From Candidatus Roizmanbacteria bacterium RIFCSPLOWO2_01_FULL_44_13 (lineage in GTDB: Bacteria; Patescibacteriota; Microgenomatia; UBA1406; GWC2-37-13), in NCBI GenBank assembly GCA_001789855.1, contig MGAT01000006.1:3044-19437 (forward strand): a DNA stretch of 16,394 bases, written 5' to 3'. This document shows positions 6,459-14,067 of this stretch, piece after piece; the first letter of the stretch is position 1, and each line of letters begins with the position of its first letter. A program made the position numbers and the translations under genes. The notes beneath the pieces are model-generated. The model was not told where the DNA came from. It saw nothing but the letters and a program-made list of their open reading frames with translations, and did no database searches.

Positions 6459-8028
6459 TCCAAAACATTTCTTCGGTCCCGACTTTAATTATTTTTATTG
6501 ATTCTTTTTCCGCCGTTGTAATGTCGGACGGAAAGTCGTCTGGGAAACCGACCACGACAGCATTTTTGTCGGCGCCAACGGGCGCGACTGAAAATTTAAA
6601 CTTGTCGAATTCGTCGACCTGTCCGAAGCCGTATTCGTCCGGAGGCGACAACTTTGCCTGTGTTTGATAGAGGGCGGGCGGGTAGTTAAGATAGAACAAA
6701 AGGAAAATGTAGGGTTGGCCATTTTTTTTGGTGATATAGAATTGGTCAAAGCGTTTGTAATTTTCTTTTACATAACCGGCCAATTCCTTGTACCCGCACT
6801 GCCAGGCGCGAACCACGACCGCCCGTTGGGGAAAATGAAAGAGATAAAAGTCCCAGTTGTAAGCGGCGAAAATTAAATACAGTCCGAGAACTCCGGCGAG
6901 AAGCCACTTGCTTTTTTTCGTTAACTCTGACACGGCGTAAGCGGCAATAATGACAGCCGGAATAATGATAAATAAAGACCGCGTCAAAGACATTCCCGCC
7001 CAGGAAAGGATGGCGCTCACCGGGGAAAACAAAAAGAGCGCCGCCAACAAATATCGCCATTTTTCCTTATTTTTGAACAAGAAGTAGATGCCGACAAAGA
7101 CTAATATATATTCAACTATGGTAATCGGCCCCATCCCAGGATAGCCGAAACGGTAATTTTCGTCGCCGTTTATCGCCAAAAATTGCGGCGAAAAATATTT
7201 GGAATACTCGTTGATTACATCTTTTGCCCCGACGGTAGCTTTGTTGTAAATAAACCTCAGCCCGCCCTCTATCCTCAGTTCATAGACCTTGGCCTTGAAC
7301 CCTTCGGAGTTAAAAAATAATAAATTGGCGACGCGGGAAGGTGTGTAGATTAAGTCGGTGACGGCAAAGATTAAAAGAACTCCGACATAAATTAACAGGT
7401 GTTTTAGGCGGATTTTTTTCTTGACGGTGGAAAAAAGTAGCACTAAAAAATAAAACCCGGCCCAGAGCCTGGTCGAATGATAACCGAATAGCGCCAAGAA
7501 AAAAATCAAGTTGAATAAGGAAAAGTTTAAGGTGGTTTGTTTTTTTATGAATCGGACGAAAAAATATGTCGCCACCGTGAGCAAAAACGCCGTCACATAG
7601 GCTTCGTGGGTTTGCCGTCCCATAGACTGAAGACCAACGGAAAGCGCCGTCATCAAAGCGGTAATTAGCGGAGTACATTTATTATTAAATAGTTCTTTGG
7701 CCAAAAAGAAAACCGCGATCGGGAAGAGCAAGACAAAAGGAAAATTGGCGAGCCTTGCGGCGGTTTCGTTTAATCCTAAAATGGCGATCCAGGGAATCGC
7801 GAGATAGGAGAGCAGGGGAAAACGGTTGTCGCCAAAGGCTTTTAGCCGGAGCGGCAGGAATTTGCCGTATTCGTCGGCGCCGGTTTTTAAAATCGAGTAA
7901 GCGTTGTAGGCAAAACTCGCCTCGTCGGCGTTCAAACACCTCGGCACCTGATTTATCTTAAAGAAAAAAAGACCAACCGACAGAAGAACAATGAAAGACA
8001 AAACAATTGCCACCCAGTATTTTTTCAT
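6433..8028 (-). CDS. GT-C membrane glycosyltransferase (ArnT/PMT, GT39-like)
   Basis: 531 aa, with about 11-12 predicted TM helices followed by a soluble C-terminal part of about 120 residues from around residue 410. The first extracytoplasmic loop has NADEASFAYNAYSILKTG with the acidic pair D35-E36 expected of GT-C catalytic sites, then DEYGKFLPL. Such enzymes transfer a sugar from a polyprenyl-phosphate donor on the outer face of the membrane. Donor and acceptor cannot be read from the sequence. This is the last gene of the six-gene minus-strand operon. Its ATG overlaps the stop of the preceding GT2 gene by 4 bp (ATGA), and a possible AAGGA ribosome-binding site lies 9 nt upstream. Its 3' end runs 26 bp into the convergent CPBP gene, so no conventional terminator can follow its stop outside that gene. 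Confidence 0.85.
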   Translation of the reverse strand: MKKYWVAIVLSFIVLLSVGLFFFKINQVPRCLNADEASFAYNAYSILKTGADEYGKFLPLRLKAFGDNRFPLLSYLAIPWIAILGLNETAARLANFPFVLLFPIAVFFLAKELFNNKCTPLITALMTALSVGLQSMGRQTHEAYVTAFLLTVATYFFVRFIKKQTTLNFSLFNLIFFLALFGYHSTRLWAGFYFLVLLFSTVKKKIRLKHLLIYVGVLLIFAVTDLIYTPSRVANLLFFNSEGFKAKVYELRIEGGLRFIYNKATVGAKDVINEYSKYFSPQFLAINGDENYRFGYPGMGPITIVEYILVFVGIYFLFKNKEKWRYLLAALFLFSPVSAILSWAGMSLTRSLFIIIPAVIIAAYAVSELTKKSKWLLAGVLGLYLIFAAYNWDFYLFHFPQRAVVVRAWQCGYKELAGYVKENYKRFDQFYITKKNGQPYIFLLFYLNYPPALYQTQAKLSPPDEYGFGQVDEFDKFKFSVAPVGADKNAVVVGFPDDFPSDITTAEKESIKIIKVGTEEMFWIKEITKTP

Positions 8029-8897
8029 TTTAATATTTCCTTATCTTTCTTTTTAAACAATTTTACTACGGCTTTTCGAGCGGTAAGAACTCGAGGAAGG
8101 AGAAGTAGAGCATCAAAAAAACCCGGCGCAAAAAAATGGAGAGGCAGGCGAATTAAATGGCTATTGAGCAAGTCTCTATCGGTCAGGTTTTTCCAGTGAA
8201 ACAGGAGCTGGTTTCGAAAAGCGGTTTTTATTATTTTTGATTTGTCGAAATATTTGCCGATGGTAGATTCGTGGTGGTGCTCGACGACAATCCCCGGCGC
8301 AAACATTACTTTGTATCCGGCTTTCCAGGCTCGATAAGACAGATCGATATCCTCCCAGTAGAACGGGTTGAATAGCGGATCGAACAACCCAAGTTTTTTT
8401 AATAGATTTTTTCTAAACATCGAGGCGCCGCCTTCGGCCCACAAATTGTTGCCGGTTTGTTTAAGTTTTTTGCCGGAATGGTGGACGAAACCGTTTTTAA
8501 AATAACCGCGGTTGGCGCCGACAATTTTTCCACCCTTTTCTTTTTGGGCGAAACCGACCGCAAACAAACGGGAATTTTTTTTGAAGAGGTCGAGCGCCTT
8601 TATGAATGAATAGTTTTTCAGGACGACGTCAGAGTTCATCAGAAAAACATAATTTCTTTTTGACTTTGCGATTCCGCGGTTGACGTTGCCGGCAAAGCCT
8701 AGGTTTTTTTTGTTGTTGAAGACTCTCGACTCAGGATAGATTTTTTTTACGGGGCGCGTGATATTTTCTTTGGGATAGTCGTTCACTACAATTACTTCGC
8801 AGCCGTCAAAATATTTTTTGTTGGCGCGGAGGTATTTGTAGAACATGGTGTAGTTTTTATAGACCGGTATGACAATTGAAATTGGATAACTTTTCAT
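8025..8897 (-). CDS. Family 2 glycosyltransferase
   Basis: 290 aa cytoplasmic or membrane-peripheral GT-A enzyme using a nucleotide-sugar donor. The nucleotide-binding start is ISIVIPVYKNY. NNKKNLGFAGNVNRG (61-75) is the pattern seen in rhamnosyltransferase-like GT2 enzymes. The metal-binding DxD position reads NSDVV (88-92). The acceptor/catalytic side has GGASMFRK (157-164), WEDIDLSYRAWKAGY (181-195) and HHH (207-209). The C-terminal 60 residues are amphipathic and basic and may bind the membrane. It starts with ATGA overlapping the preceding gene's stop and ends with ATGA overlapping the next gene, so translation is probably coupled in both directions. Sugar specificity is unknown. Confidence 0.92.
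   Translation of the reverse strand: MKSYPISIVIPVYKNYTMFYKYLRANKKYFDGCEVIVVNDYPKENITRPVKKIYPESRVFNNKKNLGFAGNVNRGIAKSKRNYVFLMNSDVVLKNYSFIKALDLFKKNSRLFAVGFAQKEKGGKIVGANRGYFKNGFVHHSGKKLKQTGNNLWAEGGASMFRKNLLKKLGLFDPLFNPFYWEDIDLSYRAWKAGYKVMFAPGIVVEHHHESTIGKYFDKSKIIKTAFRNQLLFHWKNLTDRDLLNSHLIRLPLHFFAPGFFDALLLLPRVLTARKAVVKLFKKKDKEILK
8038..8042 (-). promoter_or_regulatory. Possible Shine-Dalgarno site for the GT-C gene starting at 8028
   Basis: The minus strand reads AAGGA, 9 nt before the ATG, within the last codons of the preceding GT2 gene. Spacing is acceptable but the match is short, and ATGA stop-start coupling may be enough. Confidence 0.3.
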
Positions 8898-9964
8898 AGC
8901 GAGTTTAAAACTTTTTTCTTGAACACGGAATAATTATATTCTTTTTTAGTATCTTTTTTTGCTCTTTCCATGATGGCTTTTTTCCTATTAGGGTTTATTT
9001 CCAAATAACCCATCTTTTTTATCAATTCTTTATCGTTTTTGAAAAGAAATCCGGTTTTGCCGTTGTCGATGGTTTCTTTTGGCCCGCCGGCGGAATAACA
9101 AAAAGTCAGACAGCCCGATGCCATCGCCTCAAGAGGCGTTATCCCCAAATGTTCGACCGCCTCGGGATGTTTTTTTTCATCAACTCCATAGCCGGCGAAG
9201 TGCCAATAATAAGATGCCCGTTTATAAAACTTGTGTAATTCACTGATTGAAACATTCGTTTTGAAAATGATCGATTTGTCGGAGTCGGCCAATTTTTTTA
9301 GTTCGCTGAAATAGGATTTGTCTTCCTTTTTGAATCCGCCGGCAAGGACTAGTTTATAATCTTCGAATAAAGAAGAAGTTTTTTTCAATTGTTTAAAAGT
9401 TTTGATGGCAACGTCCTGTCTTTTACTGTGGAGGTGGCGGAAAAATCTTCCGACGGTCAAAATAACCCTTTCCTTTTTTAACGACAGTCCTAACAATAAT
9501 TTGTCGTCGAGACAGGGAAGAATTACCTCGCTTTTTAGACCGAATTTCTTGAGCCACGTCTGGGTAAGGTTAGAGTGGGTGATAAATTTATAATTGTGGA
9601 GTTTTATTTTATTCACCAGGTCAAGGCGATATAGATTTTTGTCCGGCACCATGGCATAGACGAAATTTTTTTTGGCCGAGGAGGCAAAGTAGCTGCCGTC
9701 GGTGACGTAAAAAAAATAGTCGTAGTGGCGAAGCGCCTGCCAAGCCCGGAAAGAGGACGAGATTTCTTCAACCGGACGCCAATTGATTTTAAAATTTAAA
9801 GAAAAACGAGCTCGGATTTCATATGAGAGATTCTTGTTCCAAAAAACGTCTATTTCAGTTCCTTTTTCCGATAGGGCTTTGAGAACGGAAAGGATATATT
9901 TCTCCCCTCCGCCTAAAGTGTCTAAATACGGGTCATAGAGACTTGCCCTTTTGTTTTTTTTCAT
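8894..9964 (-). CDS. Family 4 glycosyltransferase (GT-B fold)
   Basis: 356 aa from the chosen start. The N-domain begins MKKNKRASLYDPYLDTLGGGEKY, with the Gly-rich acceptor loop at 18-20. The C-domain has ILTVGRFF (168-175), the basic HLHSKRQD, and the retaining GT4 EX7E motif (E271...E279 in EHLGITPLE), then AGGPKETI. It adds a sugar from an NDP-sugar donor with retention of configuration. An ATG 51 nt further upstream (10013-10015) would add MSPYIRPIPKPLPSFFY and overlap the preceding gene by 83 nt. I chose the internal ATG because the family normally starts just before YDPYLDTLGGGEKY and this start overlaps the preceding gene by only 32 nt. Neither start has a clear ribosome-binding site. 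Confidence 0.92.
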   Translation of the reverse strand: MKKNKRASLYDPYLDTLGGGEKYILSVLKALSEKGTEIDVFWNKNLSYEIRARFSLNFKINWRPVEEISSSFRAWQALRHYDYFFYVTDGSYFASSAKKNFVYAMVPDKNLYRLDLVNKIKLHNYKFITHSNLTQTWLKKFGLKSEVILPCLDDKLLLGLSLKKERVILTVGRFFRHLHSKRQDVAIKTFKQLKKTSSLFEDYKLVLAGGFKKEDKSYFSELKKLADSDKSIIFKTNVSISELHKFYKRASYYWHFAGYGVDEKKHPEAVEHLGITPLEAMASGCLTFCYSAGGPKETIDNGKTGFLFKNDKELIKKMGYLEINPNRKKAIMERAKKDTKKEYNYSVFKKKVLNSL

Positions 9965-10634
9965 ATAAAAAAAGCTGGGTAATGGTTTTGGAATAGGCCT
10001 GATATATGGACTCAATTATACCAAACGGGCCGTCCAAAAAGCCCACACCCTTGATGAGCCGCCTCCAGAGTTCGGCGAAATATTTGCGGAAAAAAGTCGG
10101 AACATTTACCGGGCGACCGGCCCTAAACAAAAGATCCGCCTCGACATTCTCAAAGACGGCAGTCTTATTGACCATGGCGGCGATGTCGCCGTGGAACAAG
10201 TGGACGAGGGGATTTTTTAGGTGACCTACAGCGCCCACAATTCGTGGCGTGGAGTGGATTCTCTTCGGCCAGCCTTTAAAGAACTTTTTGTTGATCAATC
10301 TAATTTGGTAATCCGGCCACCAGCCGCCGTGGAGGAGCCAGTTGCCGCCAAAGACATTTTTCCGGGGGATTTTATATGAAGTAAAACTTCTCGATTCGAT
10401 GATTTTTTTTATTTCTTCAGCCAACTCCCTGGTAATTCTTTCGTCGGCGTCGAGGATCAATACCCAGTTGGTCCTGGCCTGTTTTATTCCAAATTCCCTG
10501 ACGGTTTCAACATATGAAGAGTCGGGAGAGACAAAAATAATATTATCCGTCAGGAGTTTGGCGGAGGCGATGCAATCCTTTTTATTCTCGTCCATTGCCG
10601 GTGTATAAATCAACACCGTTATATTTTTATTCAT
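9933..10634 (-). CDS. Family 2 glycosyltransferase (WaaE/KdtX-like)
   Basis: 233 aa from the chosen ATG. It has the short GT2 layout: NITVLIYTPAMDENKKDC, where the canonical form has NEE, then the catalytic metal motif LDADERIT (61-68) and the diagnostic GGWWPDYQIRL (103-113) and KRIHS (124-128). That pattern matches LPS-core beta-1,4-glucosyltransferase-like proteins, here without implying LPS. The unusual PAMDENKKDC may affect donor binding. An in-frame TTG at 10644-10646 would add four residues (MADD) and overlap the upstream gene by 11 nt; the ATG at 10632-10634 begins one base after the upstream stop and is preferred. It is fourth from the end of the operon. Confidence 0.9.
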   Translation of the reverse strand: MNKNITVLIYTPAMDENKKDCIASAKLLTDNIIFVSPDSSYVETVREFGIKQARTNWVLILDADERITRELAEEIKKIIESRSFTSYKIPRKNVFGGNWLLHGGWWPDYQIRLINKKFFKGWPKRIHSTPRIVGAVGHLKNPLVHLFHGDIAAMVNKTAVFENVEADLLFRAGRPVNVPTFFRKYFAELWRRLIKGVGFLDGPFGIIESIYQAYSKTITQLFLYEKKQKGKSL

Positions 10635-10635
10635 A

Positions 10636-11460
10636 TCATCTGCCAAAAAACTTTTCCTTCAATAAATAAAGCTTGGTTTTCCAAGGCGCATACTTCAACC
10701 CAAACTTGATCCGGTTTTTTGTCTGGTGCTTCCAGTGTAGTCCAGAACCGGAGCCGCCGGTCGATTGGGAGACCTTATGCCAAATAACAAGGCGTGGGTT
10801 ATAAGTCAATTTGAACCCGGCTCTTTTTGCCCTCTCGCAGAAGTCGGCGTCTTCAAAATAAAGAAAATAGCTTTCGTCCCACGCCCCAACCGTTTCCCAA
10901 ACTTTTTTGTCAAAACACAACAGGCACCCGGTAATCGAGTCGGTTGCCCCATATTGGTCGTATTGACCGTGGTCAACTTCGTCTACGCCGCGGTGAAATA
11001 TCATCGAGTTGGCCCAGTCGTTGATTCCCCCGGCGTACCACAAGACCTTTCCCAAGTCGCTTTTTTTATAGCGGTTTTTGTAGTACTCGTAGCCGCCGGC
11101 GTAATAGATTTTCCCGCCAAAAATGTGTTCTTCAGCAAAAGTCTTTTTCATCTCTACCAAAAAATTTTTGTCGAGGACGACGTCGTTGTTGACGACGCAA
11201 AATTTATCAATACCATGTTTCAAAAAATATTTGACTCCTTCGTTTACGCCGTAGGCATAACCTTTATTTTCTTTGTCCTCAACGACGAGATGTTTGAAGC
11301 TAAAGCCTTTCAAATTAAACTTTTCTTTATAAGTTGAGGCGTCGACGATATAGACGTAAGCTTCGCTGCTATTTTTTACGGCAGATAAGCTTTCCAAAAA
11401 TTTGCTCGTCATCCCGTATTGGTTGTAGTTGATGATGATTATTCCGATGGCATTTCCCAT
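10636..11460 (-). CDS. Family 2 glycosyltransferase (rhamnosyltransferase-like)
   Basis: 274 aa. Features in order: IGIIIINYNQYG start, KENKGYAYGVNEG (63-75), NNDVVLD with the DxD-like metal site (91-97), TGCLLCFDK (177-185), YFEDADFCERAKRAGF (201-216) and IWHK (226-229). This is the typical WbbL/rhamnosyl GT2 arrangement, although the sugar is not proven. A 50-residue segment at about 118-165, rich in Tyr, Gly and Trp, looks like a variable acceptor-binding insert. The ATG overlaps the end of the upstream GT-C gene by 22 nt and is preceded at 7 nt by AGAGG, one of the few plausible Shine-Dalgarno sites in the window, fitting an internal operon gene that cannot be leaderless. Confidence 0.92.
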   Translation of the reverse strand: MGNAIGIIIINYNQYGMTSKFLESLSAVKNSSEAYVYIVDASTYKEKFNLKGFSFKHLVVEDKENKGYAYGVNEGVKYFLKHGIDKFCVVNNDVVLDKNFLVEMKKTFAEEHIFGGKIYYAGGYEYYKNRYKKSDLGKVLWYAGGINDWANSMIFHRGVDEVDHGQYDQYGATDSITGCLLCFDKKVWETVGAWDESYFLYFEDADFCERAKRAGFKLTYNPRLVIWHKVSQSTGGSGSGLHWKHQTKNRIKFGLKYAPWKTKLYLLKEKFFGR

Positions 11461-12944
11461 AGTTCGACCTCTACATTGTCGGTGATTGTGCGGGAATTTA
11501 TAAGGCGCGCGTTGGCGGGGATGTGGTCTTTTCTGAACTGATCGATCCTAAACTGGTAGTCGTCGCGTTCGATAATATAGAAACAACGATTGTCTACGTA
11601 TGACGGCCCGACATTTTTCGTCTTTCCCGTTTTCATGTAATAACTAAAGACGTAATTATAAGTATGGGGGATAACAGGCGGGGTATAGACGCGGACACAG
11701 AAGTCTTTATCTTTATTTAAACCGGCCAGATAATCGACCACCCTGACGTGGCCGCGGAGCCCGGTATCGGGAATGGGTTTTTTATTAGTCAAGTCATTTT
11801 TCAGGTTATAGAAATTAACGAGCAAGAAAAAAACAAATACAGTCAAAGGAATTGCTTTAAGAAATTTATTTTTAAATTTTAAATATAGGTAGAAGCCTAT
11901 GGATAATAAAACGGCAAAATAAAAACTCAACCCTTCATAATAATTTGCCCAGAAATTGTTTTTATACAAACAGGAGAAAATAAAAAGGAAGAAGACGATC
12001 AAAGCAACAAATAACGTGAAAAATCGGTTGACATGATTCAACTTTTTAAATCCAAATACCAATCCAATTATGGCGACTATCAAAAGGCCATAAATTAGGA
12101 GAGGGTTATTTATGGGAAAGAGATTTTCGAAATAGAATTTGAAAATCTGAAGCCTCTCCAATAATACATTGATGAATGATTTGGCAGAGGAAACTTGCGG
12201 GTTTCTGATAAACGCTAATAGCGTTTTAATCTGCGGTAAACCATTTTTTACTTCTGACGCGATCCTCGGCAGAAAAGGAATTATGAGGCCGGAGAGAGAA
12301 TAAATGAAGGTTTTTCTTGGTGAAAAAAAGGAGATTGCTTGCCTCATCAATATCGCCGCTGCGATGAATGCGGAAATGGTAAACAGGCCGGTGGGCACTT
12401 CGGCTTCAAAGATATTGGCTAGCGAGAAAAAAACCAGAAATGAAAAAAGCGGTTTTTTTGTTTCGAGGAACCGATAGAGCGAATACAAAAACATCAGAAT
12501 AAAAGGAAAAGTAAAAACGCTGCTTATTGCGAAAGTAGATAGCAAAATAAAATATGAAGAACCGGCGACGAGTAAAAAGAATGTCAATCCGACAATGGCG
12601 TGAAAGGTTTTTTTAAGGAATAAAGAAAAAAGCAGGGAAGAGGCAAAAACCGTGATCATTATGAAAATCGCAAATCCCTGGGGGGCGCCGTTAAATAAAA
12701 TATATGGAATCGACAGAAAATAATACCACCAGGCCCCATGATAGAGGCCGGTTATTCCGGTGGTCGGACCGAGAAGGGTTAGGTCGTGGTCGCGGACGAT
12801 GCTTTCCGCTTTCAAAAAATCCCGCCCCTGGTCGTAGGTGTAAGGAAAGGTTTGATTAATTATGGGAGTTACTCTAAAATAAAAAAAAATCGCTATGACG
12901 ACCAAAAAAACGGCTGGAAGTAGGAAAGCTCGAACAAGCTTCAT
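11439..12944 (-). CDS. GT-C membrane glycosyltransferase, first gene of the glycan operon
   Basis: 501 aa from the chosen ATG; about 11-12 TM segments and a soluble C-terminal domain of about 110 residues. After the first TM helix (about 6-24) the outer loop has YTYDQGRDF (D38, R41, D42), then LLGPTTGITGLYHGAWWYY, a pattern typical of GT39/PMT-like transferases with an acidic catalytic position in loop 1. It should use a polyprenyl-linked sugar outside the membrane. An in-frame TTG at 12960-12962 would add six residues; it has AAAGGAGG only 3 nt upstream, too close for good initiation. The ATG follows a TATAAT box at 6 nt and is preferred. The gene leads an operon of six glycosyltransferases and its start codon overlaps that of the divergent GT87-like gene. 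Confidence 0.85.
   Translation of the reverse strand: MKLVRAFLLPAVFLVVIAIFFYFRVTPIINQTFPYTYDQGRDFLKAESIVRDHDLTLLGPTTGITGLYHGAWWYYFLSIPYILFNGAPQGFAIFIMITVFASSLLFSLFLKKTFHAIVGLTFFLLVAGSSYFILLSTFAISSVFTFPFILMFLYSLYRFLETKKPLFSFLVFFSLANIFEAEVPTGLFTISAFIAAAILMRQAISFFSPRKTFIYSLSGLIIPFLPRIASEVKNGLPQIKTLLAFIRNPQVSSAKSFINVLLERLQIFKFYFENLFPINNPLLIYGLLIVAIIGLVFGFKKLNHVNRFFTLFVALIVFFLFIFSCLYKNNFWANYYEGLSFYFAVLLSIGFYLYLKFKNKFLKAIPLTVFVFFLLVNFYNLKNDLTNKKPIPDTGLRGHVRVVDYLAGLNKDKDFCVRVYTPPVIPHTYNYVFSYYMKTGKTKNVGPSYVDNRCFYIIERDDYQFRIDQFRKDHIPANARLINSRTITDNVEVELWEMPSE
11468..11472 (-). promoter_or_regulatory. Shine-Dalgarno site for the GT2 gene starting at 11460
   Basis: The minus strand reads AGAGG, 7 nt before the ATG, inside the end of the upstream gene. 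It supports that ATG as the start and shows that internal operon genes can use SD-led initiation while first genes look leaderless. Confidence 0.5.
12852..12880 (+). promoter_or_regulatory. Promoter of the GT87-like gene, inside the divergent GT-C gene
   Basis: -35 TTGATT (12852-12857), 17-nt spacer, -10 TAAAAT (12875-12880, 5/6). The expected start site near 12887 is 8 nt before an ATG at 12895 and 56 nt before the ATG at 12943. The promoter lies wholly within codons of the opposite-strand GT-C gene. Confidence 0.45.
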
Positions 12945-14067
12945 GAGTAAATTATATAACAAAAGCCTCCTTTACCCTTTATATTTTGTCATTTTAACAA
13001 TACTCGCAGTCTACTCTTATTCATTGATAGACCTCAACCTCACTTTGTTCAATCACCCGCTGTGGAACAGTTTCCGGGAATTTATTATTCAGATAGGCTA
13101 CTTTCAAAGGAGCCTGTCCATCGGTATTTACATATTTTTGATTTTCAGCCTGTTTCTGCTCCAGCACCTTGCTCTGAAAGCCCGTCTTGATGCGATAAAA
13201 ATTGGCCTTTTGATTACCGGCGTTTTGCTGGTGTCCTATCCGTTTTTATCGCATGACTTTTTCAACTACATTTTTGACGCAAAAATTCTGACCGTCTACG
13301 GCAAGAATCCGTATCTGTTTAAGGCGCTCGATTTTCCGGCCGACCCCTACGTTCGCTTTATGCACTGGACCCACCGGACCTATCCGTACGGCCCGACCTT
13401 CCTTCCCATTACACTGATTCCGTCGTTCTTGGCTTTCGGAAAATTTATCCTTAACTTCCTGTTTTTTAAAATAATGTTTGCCGGCGCCTATCTATTAATG
13501 GTGTCTTTGATGAATAGAGTAAATAAAACTTGGGCTCTCATGCTGGCGGTCAATCCCTTAATCATCATCGAAGGGCTCGTTTCCTCACACAACGATTTGA
13601 TTTCCTTGTCTTTGGGAATTGTGGGCGCCTATTATTTGTTTACGAAAAAAGATTTTATAGGCAGGATTTTTTTCCTAATGTCCGCAGGAATAAAGTACCT
13701 GACCTTGTCTTTTATAATTCTCTCCAAACAAAAGAAACTGTTAAATTACATGAGCTTTTTAGGTATAGCCGCCGGCTTGGCTTATTTGACATTTAAGTCG
13801 GAAATTCAACCCTGGTATTTTCTGGCGGTTTTTGCCTTCCTGCCTTTTTTTGAAGAATTCATAGGGAAATTGAATATTTTTTGGGCGGGTTTGTTGTTCT
13901 CTTATTATCCTTATATCTATCTCGGCGGGTGGGACAAGCCGGAAAAGGTAATCCTAAAACACAACATTATTATCGCGTTCGCCGTCCTTAACTTGCTCTA
14001 CTTAATCTTCTTGAATCTGACCAAAGCCAAGAGCTCCTCAAAGAACCTTCTTCCCCGGTCGAGATAA
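12943..14067 (+). CDS. GT87/MptA-like polyprenyl-phosphate-mannose-dependent mannosyltransferase
   Basis: 374 aa polytopic GT-C protein with about 9-10 TM helices. The outer loop after early TMs has SHDFFNYIFDAKILTVYGKNPY with acidic D105 and D112, and THRTYPYGP (143-151). The hallmark NPLIIIEGLVSSHNDL (204-219) with HND at 216-218 is typical of the MptA/MptB and GT87 group, which use polyprenyl-phosphate mannose. Mannose specificity is inferred from family only. Start: the ATG at 12943 places TM1 about 10 residues in, which looks natural. An in-frame ATG at 12895 would add a basic 16-residue extension antisense to the divergent gene and fits the upstream promoter spacing, so it remains possible. 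The last 70 bp overlap the convergent flippase gene. Confidence 0.82.
   Translation: MSKLYNKSLLYPLYFVILTILAVYSYSLIDLNLTLFNHPLWNSFREFIIQIGYFQRSLSIGIYIFLIFSLFLLQHLALKARLDAIKIGLLITGVLLVSYPFLSHDFFNYIFDAKILTVYGKNPYLFKALDFPADPYVRFMHWTHRTYPYGPTFLPITLIPSFLAFGKFILNFLFFKIMFAGAYLLMVSLMNRVNKTWALMLAVNPLIIIEGLVSSHNDLISLSLGIVGAYYLFTKKDFIGRIFFLMSAGIKYLTLSFIILSKQKKLLNYMSFLGIAAGLAYLTFKSEIQPWYFLAVFAFLPFFEEFIGKLNIFWAGLLFSYYPYIYLGGWDKPEKVILKHNIIIAFAVLNLLYLIFLNLTKAKSSSKNLLPRSR
12951..12956 (-). promoter_or_regulatory. -10 box of the six-gene glycan operon, leaderless
   Basis: A perfect TATAAT on the minus strand, ending 6 nt before the ATG (A at 12944), predicts transcription starting on the start codon. No good -35 was found; shifting the hexamer 2 nt upstream gives TGTTATATA, an extended -10. 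The box lies within the first codons of the divergent plus-strand gene. Confidence 0.5.

Noticed and set aside
9962..10015. Longer start of the GT4 gene at 10015
   Set aside because: It adds a proline-rich 17-residue stretch antisense to no gene but overlapping the upstream GT2 by 83 nt, and family proteins begin just before the YDPYLDTLGGGEKY motif.
10765..11337. A 190-codon plus-strand open frame inside the GT2 gene
   Set aside because: It is antisense to conserved GT2 motifs and has no family features.
12963..12973. A perfect AAAGGAGG on the minus strand upstream of the glycan operon
   Set aside because: It would serve only a TTG codon (12960-12962) at 3-nt spacing, too close for efficient use, and is 21 nt from the preferred ATG. 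It lies in codons of the divergent gene and may be chance, although the TTG start is not fully excluded.
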